Shown here: positions 26,687 through 34,660 of the stretch, piece by piece
Layout: each line of letters opens with the position of its first letter
How positions within the stretch are numbered: position 1 is the first letter of the stretch
Origin: JBBREP01 sp036501845
GTDB taxonomy: Bacteria > Actinomycetota > Acidimicrobiia > IMCC26256 > PALSA-610
Assembly (NCBI GenBank): GCA_036501845.1
Contig: DASXZO010000019.1
Coordinates: forward strand, 1-64,000
Length of the DNA: 64,000 nucleotides
Direction: 5' to 3'
Translations under genes and position numbers: made by a program
The notes under the pieces: model-generated
What the model was told of the DNA's origin: nothing
Database searches by the model: none
What the model saw: only the letters and a program-made list of their open reading frames with translations

Positions 26687-28097
26687 CGCACAGCGGGAGC
26701 ACACCGAGACTCGGCACGGTGTACGCCGGCGGTGGCTGTGGAGGATCGTTCGGGTTCTGCGCTGCGAACGCGTACACCATCACGAACGGGCCGCGAGGCA
26801 CATCGGGCGCGCGGCAGAACGATCGCTGACGGCCGTTCGCAGTGTTGTTGCCGGCGCGAAGGTCGGCCACGCCGTCGACCCAGCGATACGGGCTGGGGTT
26901 ACCCGGAATGATCGCCACGTTGCTGCGAACGATCGTGTGATGAACAGGGAGGCCGAGCACGCTCGTTCTGAACGGCGTGCCGACGATCACGGCGAACTGC
27001 GATCGAGCCGTGCCGATTATGTGATTGCGAACCACGGCCGTGTTGTCGTCCTCGACACGAATGCCGAAGTTCTCGCCCCACACGGTGTTGTCGGTGATCG
27101 AGTTGTGCGCGGCGCGATCACGGGTGATCGCCAACAACGGGCCAGACACATACGGCGTGTCGCTGCAATCCATCGGGTACACGTTCTCGCCCATTCGCGA
27201 CGCAACCCACACACCAGTGCCCAGCACGCCGACAATGGTGTTGCCGGCGACCACGTTGTGATCGGCCGCGAAGCGGTGATCGAGCCACGACGCCGGCTGG
27301 CTGTGCACGTACTCGCCGCAGTTCGTGTAGAGGAACACCCCGCCCGCGGAGTTGAGCACCAACACGTTGTCGGTGATGTGATTGTCGTACGAGCCGTCGA
27401 CTGCGATGCCCTCGCGGCCGGGTCCCCAGAACCGCACGTCGAGACCGCCGAACGCCGTGTTGGTACCGCCAGGACCGTTCTCCACGTATCCGTTGCCGGC
27501 GATCGTGTTGTTGGTCACCTGAGCGTCGCGCGAGCCCTCGTCGAGATAGATGCCGGTGCTTCCGGATCGCAGGATCGTGTCGCGCCGGATCGTGGTGTCG
27601 GTGACGTACGCGTTCACATACAGGCCGACCCCGACCGAATTCGTGAGCGTCGAGTCCTCCACGGTGACGCCGCTCAGATGGTGGTCGTATTCGTGGCCTC
27701 GGGCGAGCGACTGCACGCCGTCACGTGCGAGAGCGATGTTGTTCATCCACCCGTCGACGCGGCAGTTCCGGACCGTGACGTCCTCCATATCGACGCCGAC
27801 CGGCGTCGCGATCCGCACACCGATCGAGCCTGCTGGCCCGACCGACGCGACGGGCGCGATCAGCGCGCCCGAGCAGTCGAGCGTGACGTGCGACGCCACG
27901 ATGTCGAACCCGCCGGTATAGGTGCACTGCGGATCGAGGGTTGCGCTCGACGTGAGGGTGATACGCGTGCCGGCGTCGGCGCACGAGATCGCGCGTGACG
28001 GGCCGAGCTGTGCGGGTGCTCGAGAAGGCGCAGCTCCGGCCGGTCGGGCGACGCCGAGACACATCGCAACCGCGCCGCACGTCAACGCCTGCCGCAT
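26679..28097 (-). CDS. Secreted parallel beta-helix repeat protein
   Basis: About 472 residues with a signal peptide (LTCGAVAMCLGVARPAGA) and many PbH1-type turns: HVTLDCSGALI, DVTVRNCRVDGWMNNIALA, GVTVEDSTLTNSVGVGLYV, AQVTNNTIAGNGYVEN, NHITDNVLVLNSAGGVFL and NSITDNTVWGENFGIRV. Such right-handed beta-helices belong to the NosD/pectate-lyase-like clan and usually act on or bind surface polysaccharides. Cysteines are sparse and paired. Start 28097 is chosen to put the signal peptide first. It resembles the beta-helix protein at 15968 in fold only. Confidence 0.8.
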   Translation of the reverse strand: MRQALTCGAVAMCLGVARPAGAAPSRAPAQLGPSRAISCADAGTRITLTSSATLDPQCTYTGGFDIVASHVTLDCSGALIAPVASVGPAGSIGVRIATPVGVDMEDVTVRNCRVDGWMNNIALARDGVQSLARGHEYDHHLSGVTVEDSTLTNSVGVGLYVNAYVTDTTIRRDTILRSGSTGIYLDEGSRDAQVTNNTIAGNGYVENGPGGTNTAFGGLDVRFWGPGREGIAVDGSYDNHITDNVLVLNSAGGVFLYTNCGEYVHSQPASWLDHRFAADHNVVAGNTIVGVLGTGVWVASRMGENVYPMDCSDTPYVSGPLLAITRDRAAHNSITDNTVWGENFGIRVEDDNTAVVRNHIIGTARSQFAVIVGTPFRTSVLGLPVHHTIVRSNVAIIPGNPSPYRWVDGVADLRAGNNTANGRQRSFCRAPDVPRGPFVMVYAFAAQNPNDPPQPPPAYTVPSLGVLPLCVS

Positions 28098-28135
28098 CCG
28101 CACGCCCGCATTCTGACAACGCCAACAGTGCGGCG

Positions 28136-28768
28136 TCACGTCAGGCGTGACGGGCCTGCCTCGGTGGCGTCGACACCGCGCATCGCCCATACGTGCGGGC
28201 CGCCACCGGGAACATCGAGCTCGGCGGCAATCTCGAAGCCGAGGCGCGTGTAGAAGCGCACGTTGTCGGGTGCGGACGTCTCCAAGTAGAGCGCGGCGTG
28301 TTCGGCGCGGGCACGTTCCACGATGGGTGCGAGTACGGCCGCGCCGTACCCGCGCCCCTGGCGATCACGCCGGGTACCTACCGTGCCGAGGTAATAGTGC
28401 GCGGCCTGTGGGCGCGACTGCGACAGCGCCAACTCGGCCGCGACCGACGCTGCGTGGCGTCCGCCTTCGAGCGCGGCCTGTTCGCCGCCGATCTCGGTGA
28501 GCACAGCTTCGGGAACCGTGATGGTCGGCAGCATCCACACCGCGACGCTGGCCACCGCGTCGTGCTCATCGAGCGCGACCCACACCTGCCCGTAGGGCAA
28601 TGCCACCTTCTCGATCACCAGCCGTTGCAGGCTGCGGACGCGCTCGACGTGATCGACCGCATCCACGGTCCAACGCGTCCACGCGTAATCGGTGAACGCG
28701 TCGGCCAGCACGAAGGCCGCGGCGTCGGTATCGGCTGTGGTGGCGCGCCGCACCGTGATGCCGCTCAA
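28136..28768 (-). CDS. GNAT-family N-acetyltransferase
   Basis: A 210-residue GNAT acetyltransferase. The acetyl-CoA site is LGTVGTRRDRQGRGYGAAV (R/QxxGxG/A), followed by ALYLETSAPDNVRFYTRLGF. The substrate amine is unknown. The start is TTG 28768, which overlaps the TGA stop of the ABM gene upstream as TTGA, so the two genes are probably translationally coupled. No later in-frame ATG gives a complete first strand (ITVRRATTADTD). Confidence 0.87.
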   Translation of the reverse strand: MSGITVRRATTADTDAAAFVLADAFTDYAWTRWTVDAVDHVERVRSLQRLVIEKVALPYGQVWVALDEHDAVASVAVWMLPTITVPEAVLTEIGGEQAALEGGRHAASVAAELALSQSRPQAAHYYLGTVGTRRDRQGRGYGAAVLAPIVERARAEHAALYLETSAPDNVRFYTRLGFEIAAELDVPGGGPHVWAMRGVDATEAGPSRLT

Positions 28769-29064
28769 TCGGGGCCCTCTGCGGGTAGCTCGCGAATCGA
28801 GATCGTGGGTCGCTCCGCCGCGAGTGCGGTCACGGCTTCGACGAATCGACCAGAGTCGGGCACGCGGAAGTGCGCATCCAGTGCTGGTCGATCAGCCCAC
28901 TCCTCGTAAAAGAACAGCCGCAGCGGTTCCTCGACATCGCGGTACACGTGGTGCGCGACACACCCCGGTTCGAGGCGCGACCGGCTCACGTGCGCCACGC
29001 TCTCGGCCACGATCTCATCGAGCGTTTCGGCTGTGGCGCGGACGGTTCCCGTCACGATGATCAC
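28765..29064 (-). CDS. Antibiotic biosynthesis monooxygenase-like (ABM) protein
   Basis: A 99-residue dimeric alpha/beta-barrel protein. IIVTGTVRATAETLDEI, SRLEPGCVAHHVYRDV and LRLFFYEEWADRPALDAHF are typical of the YgiN/ABM family, whose members are small quinone monooxygenases or stress proteins without a bound cofactor. GTG start with GGGAGG seven bases upstream. First gene of a two-gene unit with the GNAT acetyltransferase. Confidence 0.82.
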   Translation of the reverse strand: MIIVTGTVRATAETLDEIVAESVAHVSRSRLEPGCVAHHVYRDVEEPLRLFFYEEWADRPALDAHFRVPDSGRFVEAVTALAAERPTISIRELPAEGPD

Positions 29065-29107
29065 CAACCACCTCCCTCTTGGCTCGCGGGAACTCCAGCA
29101 CAGAAGC

Positions 29108-29152
29108 GCGCCCGCCCGCCGGTGCGTGTGCAGGACACCGGCGGGCGGGCGC
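29108..29152 (-). terminator. Strong GC hairpin after the lactonase-like gene
   Basis: The arm at 29108-29124 pairs perfectly over about 17 bases with 29136-29152 (core GCCCGCCCGCCGGTG) around an 11-base loop. It lies 28 bases downstream of the lactonase-like stop (29180) and before the ABM-GNAT operon on the same strand. There is no U-tract, as is common in high-GC actinobacteria. Confidence 0.65.
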
Positions 29153-29179
29153 AGATTGGCGTGCGTCGAGAGGAGCGGT

Positions 29180-30325
29180 TCAGGCCGCGGTGAGGCCTTC
29201 GACGGTCCCGGCGGCGAGACCCGCGACGGTGCCGATCCTGGTGAGCGAGCCACCATGTACGGCGAACTCGTCGATGGTGCCGGCGCCGCCGTTCTCGCTG
29301 TAGAGGTAACGATGGTCGGGCGACGTGACGAGGTCGACCGGACCGCCCGATGTCGCCGCCGTGGCCGGCGAGAGCGACACGTGGCCGTTCGAAGCAACGC
29401 GGAAGGTGCTGATCGTGTTGCTACCGGCGTTGGCGACGAAATAGTGGCCATTGCCGCCCATGGCGATCCAGCAGGCCGCTGTCTCGCCGTCACCCACCGG
29501 ACCGGCAACGGTCGTCAGCGTGCCGTTCGGGCCCACGCTGTACGTGCTCACCGAGCTCGTACCGGCTTCCACGACCACGAGCCGGCCCGAGGTGTCGAAC
29601 GAGAACGCGAACGGCACCATCCCGGCCGGCGTGTTCTCGACCGGCGCGGCGCCGAGCGTGCCGTCGGCGCGCACGGCGAACACGTCGATCGTGCCATGCG
29701 CCTTCGTGGTGACCACGAGGTGCTTGCCGTTCGGCGTGAAGCCGACTTGGCCGGGTGCCATCAGATAGTTCGGCGGGTTGGTGTTGCCGAGGCCGAGCAC
29801 GCGCTTCGAGTTGGCGATGCGCTGCACGTGCTCGCCACTGATCCGGTAGCCGACCACAGCGCCCTGGTTCCCGGCATCCAGCACGTACACCTCGTTGCCC
29901 CAGACCGCCACCGACGTGGGGAACGAGCCTTCGGTGCCGATCACCTCGCGCAGCGCGAGGTTCGTGCCGTGCGCCGAGAACACCGAGAGTTGACTGCTGC
30001 CGGCGTTGGTGACGAATAGCAAGCCGTGCGCGGCGTCGTACGTGACCGAGCCTTGCGATGCGAGCGGGTCGACCACCGCGCCCGCTTCTTTGGCGCCGAG
30101 GCCGCGCGTCGAATGGCTTCCGGCCGCGTGCAGTGTTCCATTCGCGGCATGCGAATACACGAGCACGCGATTGCCGGTTGACGCGTTGGTCTGTGCGTAC
30201 ACGGCATCCGATGTGGCAGATGCGGTGGTTGCGGCCGTGCGCGCACCCGCCAATGGTGTTCCGACTGCGAGCGTTGCGAGCGCGCCGATGCCCGCAACCG
30301 CAGCAATGCGTAGTGAACGATGCAT
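29180..30325 (-). CDS. Secreted lactonase-family beta-propeller protein
   Basis: A 381-residue exported seven-bladed propeller of the Lactonase/YVTN type. A signal peptide (IAAVAGIGALATLAVGTPLAGA) leads into repeats such as DAVYAQTNAST, GLLFVTNAGSSQLSVFSAHG, HLVVTTKAHGTIDVFAV and YFVANAGSNTISTF. The GXXXVANAGSXXVSXF pattern repeats about every 50 residues. Enzymatic activity is not assured in this family. ATG at 30325 with GGAGG upstream. Gene order ECF sigma, anti-sigma, propeller on one strand, with 55 bases after the anti-sigma stop, suggests it is part of, or a target of, that sigma operon. Confidence 0.82.
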   Translation of the reverse strand: MHRSLRIAAVAGIGALATLAVGTPLAGARTAATTASATSDAVYAQTNASTGNRVLVYSHAANGTLHAAGSHSTRGLGAKEAGAVVDPLASQGSVTYDAAHGLLFVTNAGSSQLSVFSAHGTNLALREVIGTEGSFPTSVAVWGNEVYVLDAGNQGAVVGYRISGEHVQRIANSKRVLGLGNTNPPNYLMAPGQVGFTPNGKHLVVTTKAHGTIDVFAVRADGTLGAAPVENTPAGMVPFAFSFDTSGRLVVVEAGTSSVSTYSVGPNGTLTTVAGPVGDGETAACWIAMGGNGHYFVANAGSNTISTFRVASNGHVSLSPATAATSGGPVDLVTSPDHRYLYSENGGAGTIDEFAVHGGSLTRIGTVAGLAAGTVEGLTAA

Positions 30326-30380
30326 GTTCCTCCGATCGAACGAATGTCTCGGGAGAACAGTCGGGTTGGAGCGGCTCGCG

Positions 30381-30635
30381 TTACGCGTCGTGTTGCAAAA
30401 ACGCGCGAAGCAGCCGCTCGCGCAGCTCATCCGGCATCGCGTCGACGTCTTGGTCAGCGAGTGCTCCGACCACGTGCACCGTGCGCCGCATCTGCTCCAG
30501 GTACTCCCGGCAGTGCGGGCAGTCGGCGAGATGGGCGTCGACGCGGGTGTGCACATCGTCCGGCAGCGCACCCTCGAGGTACGCGGTCACGTCCTCGACG
30601 AACTGGCGGCACACGTATGCCGCGGGCGCGCTCAT
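30381..30635 (-). CDS. Zinc-finger anti-sigma factor
   Basis: An 84-residue ZAS-type anti-sigma protein with the HxxxCxxC motif in VDAHLADCPHCREYLEQM. It lacks a transmembrane helix, so it is probably cytoplasmic and redox-responsive like RsrA. The ATG at 30635 overlaps the sigma gene stop (ATGA), as is normal for a sigma/anti-sigma pair. It likely sequesters the adjacent ECF sigma factor until the zinc site is disturbed; this is inferred from family and position. Confidence 0.88.
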   Translation of the reverse strand: MSAPAAYVCRQFVEDVTAYLEGALPDDVHTRVDAHLADCPHCREYLEQMRRTVHVVGALADQDVDAMPDELRERLLRAFLQHDA

Positions 30636-31270
30636 CGCACGACCTCGTCCGCGTAGCGGCGTTCCAGCGACGCCCGCACCTTCGAGCGGGCGCGGTGCAG
30701 GAGTACCCGCTGGTTGCCGTCGGCGAGATCGAGCGCCGCACACACGTCGGCCGCGGACCAGCCGAGCACGTCGCGCATCGTGATCACTTCGCGCTGCGCG
30801 GCCGGCAAGCCGTCGATCGCGGCATGCACGAATCGAGTCGCCTCTTCGTCGATGGCGCGCTGCTCGGCATCGGGCCACGCCACCGGCGGCCGCTTCCACG
30901 TGCCGGCTGCACGACCGAAACGACGAAAGCGCGACGCGGGGACGGCGGGTTCGTGGTCGTCGTCGGTCACCGATGCAAACGGAATCGCGCGCTGCTCGCG
31001 AGCGCCGCGCGTACGGGCGATGTTCACCATCACCCGGAACAACCACGTCTTGAGGCTCGACCGACCTTCGAAGCCGTCGATTCCCTTGATGACCGCGAGC
31101 CAGGTGTCCTGTACGACCTCCTCGGCGATCGCGCGGCTCGGCACGTACTGCATCGCGAGCCGCACGAGTTGGCTTTGGTAGCGGTCGAGCAGATACTCGA
31201 ACGCGGCGGGCTCGCGGACGACCAGCGCCTTGACGAGAGTGGCGTCGTCATCAAAGGCCCCCGGCTCCAC
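30632..31270 (-). CDS. ECF RNA polymerase sigma factor
   Basis: A 212-residue ECF sigma factor. Region 2 reads FEYLLDRYQSQLVRLAMQYV and AEEVVQDTWLAVIKGIDGFE, and KTWLFRVMVNIARTRG continues it; region 4 is GLPAAQREVITMRDVLGWSAADVCAALDL with the QRVLLHRARSKVR recognition helix. Start GTG 31270 is preferred over in-frame GTG 31315 because a GGTGTAAC box at 31327-31334 would put the transcription start downstream of 31315. A 30-residue insert rich in Arg/Phe (around residues 95-125) separates regions 2 and 4. Operon with the zinc anti-sigma factor. Confidence 0.9.
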   Translation of the reverse strand: MEPGAFDDDATLVKALVVREPAAFEYLLDRYQSQLVRLAMQYVPSRAIAEEVVQDTWLAVIKGIDGFEGRSSLKTWLFRVMVNIARTRGAREQRAIPFASVTDDDHEPAVPASRFRRFGRAAGTWKRPPVAWPDAEQRAIDEEATRFVHAAIDGLPAAQREVITMRDVLGWSAADVCAALDLADGNQRVLLHRARSKVRASLERRYADEVVR

Positions 31271-31303
31271 GCGGCGATCGTACGGACTGCTGCACACGAC
31301 CAA

Positions 31304-31334
31304 CAGTCGTGTCACGACCCCCGCCCGTTACACC
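31304..31334 (-). promoter_or_regulatory. Candidate ECF-type promoter of the sigma operon
   Basis: Reading leftward, GGTGTAAC (31334-31327) is followed after 17 bases by CGACTG (31309-31304). A -35 containing GTAAC/GAAC and a -10 like CGAC/CGTC at this spacing fit ECF-type autoregulation. The start codon is 34 bases downstream. Inferred, not demonstrated. Confidence 0.45.
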
Positions 31335-31382
31335 TTTCGTGCTCCGGATGGCATCGGCGTCCTGCGGCGGCTCGCCCCGGTC

Positions 31383-31390
31383 GGTGTAAC
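31383..31390 (+). promoter_or_regulatory. GGTGTAAC motif facing the 31536 operon
   Basis: The same octamer as in the sigma promoter, in the opposite orientation, 48 bases from the first copy. It could be a -35 for rightward transcription; I do not see a convincing -10 at 16-17 bases. Confidence 0.35.
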
Positions 31391-31488
31391 AATCCGGACG
31401 GGCGCAAGACAGCAGACGACGCACCCGGATCGGCCCAAAGGGAGAGCTCGTGCTCAACGCTCAGCAGGAAGAGCGCTGACGCCTGACC

Positions 31489-31521
31489 GTAACCAGTATG
31501 TTACGGTAACGGCAGGGTTAC
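31489..31521 (+). promoter_or_regulatory. Tandem dyad operator, two GTAAC-N6-GTTAC sites
   Basis: Two identical dyads: GTAAC 31489-31493 with GTTAC 31500-31504, and GTAAC 31506-31510 with GTTAC 31517-31521. Both have 6-base centres and one base lies between them, so centres are 17 bp apart. They end 14 bases before the ATG at 31536. A dimeric repressor binding side by side is the obvious reading; its gene is not identified. Confidence 0.65.
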
Positions 31522-31535
31522 GAAAGAGGGTGACG

Positions 31536-31958
31536 ATGCCGGAGGGCACGAAGGACGATCCGTGGACGCTCGCGACGCCGCCGGGCTCATCGGAGTACAC
31601 GATGTATCGCGACACCACAGTCGACCCGGCCGTCCTGGTGTGCCAGGTGGGTTCGACAAAGCTGCAGTACGACGCGCGGGCGGTCGACGACCTGCACGCC
31701 TGGCTGCTCGACCAAGACGGCTGGGTACCACTGGGTTCGGCTGACGAACAAAAGCCGGCCACCGACGGCACCGTCGAAGCCTTCGGGCGCTCGTCGGACA
31801 ACCCGATCGGCGGTTGGTACGGGCTCCGCAAGGGCTACCGCGGCCGCTTCGGCATGTACTTGCCGCCGCTCCTCGAAGCGTTGGGTCTCGCCGAAGTCAC
31901 TCACGAGAAGCGCAACAACTCGATGCGCGCAGTGGCGCCGAAGCGGGGTGCGAAGTGA
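31536..31958 (+). CDS. Conserved hypothetical protein (actinobacterial DUF)
   Basis: A 140-residue cytoplasmic protein without a recognised catalytic motif. It is a compact domain with conserved-looking segments DPWTLATPPGSSEYTMYRD, DLHAWLLDQDGWVPLGSADE and WYGLRKGYRGRFGMYLPPLL. I think it belongs to an uncharacterised actinobacterial DUF family but cannot name it securely. ATG with AGAGGG upstream. The gene overlaps the next one (GTGA), so the two form an operon under the GTAAC dyads. Confidence 0.7.
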   Translation: MPEGTKDDPWTLATPPGSSEYTMYRDTTVDPAVLVCQVGSTKLQYDARAVDDLHAWLLDQDGWVPLGSADEQKPATDGTVEAFGRSSDNPIGGWYGLRKGYRGRFGMYLPPLLEALGLAEVTHEKRNNSMRAVAPKRGAK

Positions 31959-32257
31959 GCGAGGCCGTCGTCGTTCGTTACGTCACGAAGGCCGAGTGCG
32001 CCGACGAGAACGCGCGCCTCGTGAAGGCCGTGTACGAAGAGCTCGCGACGGTCGACCCAGGTGGCTTCGAGTACACGACATTCCGTCTCGACGACGGCGT
32101 GACGTTCCTTCACGTCGCGGTGCTCGACGGCGACGACAACCCGCTGACCCGCTCCCCGGCCTTCGCCGAGTTCCAGTCGGGCATCGCCGCGCGCTGCGTC
32201 GAAGGGCCTGCCGTGGCGCCCGCGACCACCGTGGGCGCCTACCGCACCGCTCGCTGA
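31955..32257 (+). CDS. ABM-like small protein, second gene of the operon
   Basis: A 100-residue dimeric alpha/beta-barrel (YgiN/ABM-like) protein: VVVRYVTKAECADENARLV, GGFEYTTFRLDDGVTFLHVA and SPAFAEFQSGIAARC. The GTG start overlaps the preceding stop as GTGA, so translation is coupled. A one-Cys C-terminal region is present. Function unknown; small monooxygenase or stress protein is the family norm. Confidence 0.72.
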   Translation: MSEAVVVRYVTKAECADENARLVKAVYEELATVDPGGFEYTTFRLDDGVTFLHVAVLDGDDNPLTRSPAFAEFQSGIAARCVEGPAVAPATTVGAYRTAR

Positions 32258-32370
32258 GGCGCGGGCGCGGTGCTGCCAGCGCAAGGCCAACCGAGAGCGT
32301 GGCACGCGGTGGCACACCGTGGCACGCGTACAAAGTGAGGACGGTCTCGTCGTAAGGACAGAGGATGCAC

Positions 32371-34368
32371 ATGCGCTGGCACCGGGGATCTGTGCTTTCG
32401 GCCGTGGTGACGGTCGCGTTCATGGGATGTGTGCCACTCGTAGCTTCTTCGCCGGCGATTGCCGCGGCGGCGACGCAGCTCCGGGCCACGCCGACCGCGC
32501 TCGACTTCGGTGACGTACAGGTCGGCGTCACTAGCCCGACGCAGCAAGTGCAGGTCACGAACGCGGGATCGGCGGCCGTCAAGCTCTCTGGTACCTACGG
32601 GTCGAGTGGGCCATTCTCGAGCTCGGGGAACTGCAAGGGCGCGACGCTCGCCAAAGGCGCCACCTGCAACCTCACGATCAAATTCGCTCCGACGTCGACG
32701 GGTGCGTCCACCGCAACGGTGGTCGACACGTTCAACGGCGTGAAGGTGAGCACAGCCGTCACCGGAACCGCTTACGCGCGCGTCCTGATTTCACCGACCG
32801 CGCTCGACTTCGGCGCGGTCGCGCTCGCCGACACGTCCGCGCCACAACCGGTCACCTTCACGAACCTCACTGCGAAGCCGATGCTCCCCACCATGAGTGG
32901 CGGCGTTGGAAGCGGTCAATTCGGTAGCTCCAGCGACTGCGACGACACCCCGCTCGCGCCAGGCGGGTCATGCCACTTCTTCTATACATTCGCACCGAGC
33001 GCCGTCGGCGCGGCGACATCGACCGTCAGAGGCACGGCAAACGGTCAGTCGTTCTCGGTCGCCCTGCACGGGATCGGTGTCCCGGAGTTCCAGGTGAGCC
33101 CGACTGCACTCGACTTCGGCAATCAGCAGTACGAGACAACCTCTGCGTCGCAGTCGGTGACGATCACGAACCGGCGTGCGACGACCGTGAGTTTCGAGCC
33201 TTACAGCCAAGCAGAGACTCCGTACGTCGAGAGCTCTTCGACCTGCAGCGGCAGCCTCGCTGCTGGCGCGTCGTGCACCGTGGCGTTCAACTTCACGCCG
33301 CTCTCGAATGGAACGTTGGCCGAGACGGCACCGTTCTACATGATCACCTCGGGGGGTCAGATACTCCAGACGACGGGCATCTCGTTCACCGGCGTTGGCG
33401 GCCCGACTCCGTCGCAGCAGTTGCTCGTCACACCTACCGCGCTCGACTTCGGCGCGAACGCGGCTGGAAACATCAGCACCGGGCAGTCGGTGACGGTGAC
33501 GAACCGCGGCATCACGTCGATCGAAATGGATGGATTCCAGGGCCTGGCACCGGGCTTTCGGGCGACGCAGATGTGCCAGCGCCACACGCTCGCGCCCGGC
33601 GCGTCGTGCCACATGGTGTACCAATTGGATACAACAACGCTCGGCACCACATCGCGCACCGCTACGGGCAACTGGAACGGTCAGACGTTCTCGATCGCAC
33701 TGACCGGCTACACCACACCAAGATTCCTGATCACGCCGCTCGGGCTCGAGTTCGGGCCGTCGCGCTTCGAGAACACGCCTTCGCAGAGCGTCACGATCAC
33801 CAACGAAGGAAGTCCGACGGCGATCACGGGCTTCGGCGCCTCGGCAAGCGACTTCATCGCATCGACGGACTGTGACGGACAGACTGTCGCGTCCCAGGCA
33901 TCGTGTTCCGCCGACTACTTCTTCGACGCAACGAGCCGAGGACGCCGCAACGAGACCGCAACCGGTTCTGTGAGCGGGGGGATCGTCAGCGCGCAGTCGT
34001 ACTCGATCTCGTTCGGCGGTCTCGAGCTTGCAGATCTGCTGATCACACCAACGGGTCTCGCGTTCGCGCCCCGAGCGGTCGGAACCCAATCGCCGCCGCA
34101 GACCGTCGTCGTGCAGAACGTGTCCGGGCAGAGCGTCGGGCTGAGCGGGAACACGACCACCCCAGCGAACTTCGCGTCCACGACGTCCTGCGGCGACACG
34201 CTCGCTCCTGCCTCGTCGTGCACGTACTCGGTGACCTTCAAGCCCACGTCAAAGGGGGTGAAGCAGGGTGTGCTGACGAGAACGTTCGCGGTTCGCCCAG
34301 GTTTGACGCGTTGCTTGTGTACGACCTCGCAGCCCATGCGCGTCACCCTCACCGGCACAGGCACGTAG
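32371..34368 (+). CDS. Secreted ASH/choice-of-anchor D repeat protein
   Basis: A 665-residue exported protein: signal peptide, then about six immunoglobulin-like ASH (choice-of-anchor D) repeats of ~100 residues. Each opens like LRATPTALDFGDVQVG, ISPTALDFGAVALAD or VTPTALDFGANAAG and contains a conserved CxxxxLAPGASC-type pair such as NCKGATLAKGATC. Such repeats bind surfaces or spindle/cilium-like partners in other systems; here the role is unknown. Second in-frame ATG 32371 is preferred because AGAGG lies six bases before it. No cell-wall anchor is visible. Confidence 0.82.
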   Translation: MRWHRGSVLSAVVTVAFMGCVPLVASSPAIAAAATQLRATPTALDFGDVQVGVTSPTQQVQVTNAGSAAVKLSGTYGSSGPFSSSGNCKGATLAKGATCNLTIKFAPTSTGASTATVVDTFNGVKVSTAVTGTAYARVLISPTALDFGAVALADTSAPQPVTFTNLTAKPMLPTMSGGVGSGQFGSSSDCDDTPLAPGGSCHFFYTFAPSAVGAATSTVRGTANGQSFSVALHGIGVPEFQVSPTALDFGNQQYETTSASQSVTITNRRATTVSFEPYSQAETPYVESSSTCSGSLAAGASCTVAFNFTPLSNGTLAETAPFYMITSGGQILQTTGISFTGVGGPTPSQQLLVTPTALDFGANAAGNISTGQSVTVTNRGITSIEMDGFQGLAPGFRATQMCQRHTLAPGASCHMVYQLDTTTLGTTSRTATGNWNGQTFSIALTGYTTPRFLITPLGLEFGPSRFENTPSQSVTITNEGSPTAITGFGASASDFIASTDCDGQTVASQASCSADYFFDATSRGRRNETATGSVSGGIVSAQSYSISFGGLELADLLITPTGLAFAPRAVGTQSPPQTVVVQNVSGQSVGLSGNTTTPANFASTTSCGDTLAPASSCTYSVTFKPTSKGVKQGVLTRTFAVRPGLTRCLCTTSQPMRVTLTGTGT

Positions 34369-34482
34369 CGACCGCGCAATCGTCACTCGCCCAACTCACC
34401 CAGTTCGCCGGGATGGCGTTGTCCGAGCACGTCCGCCCAGCCCGCTCAGCACCAAGTCGCTCGTCGGACCGCAACAAGTTGG

Positions 34483-34555
34483 AGCCGGAGAGGGGATTCG
34501 AACCCCTGACCTGCTCATTACGAGTGAGCTGCTCTACCGACTGAGCTACCCCGGC
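34483..34555 (-). tRNA. tRNA-Thr (anticodon CGT)
   Basis: Reading leftward the cloverleaf is complete: acceptor GCCGGGG/CTCCGGC (one G-U), D-stem GCTC/GAGC, anticodon stem GCTCA/TGAGC with loop CTCGTAA (anticodon CGT), and T-arm AGGGG-TTCGAAT-CCCCT. 73 bases, no encoded CCA. It lies between the ASH-repeat gene and holB. Confidence 0.96.
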
Positions 34556-34660
34556 TAGGAGCGGGAAACGATATCAGGCGACTGCGGTGCGGCTGGCGTG
34601 GTGGGTGGTTGGTCACGGATGCGTGAGAAGCGACCTACCACGGGCCGCGTGGCCACGCGT

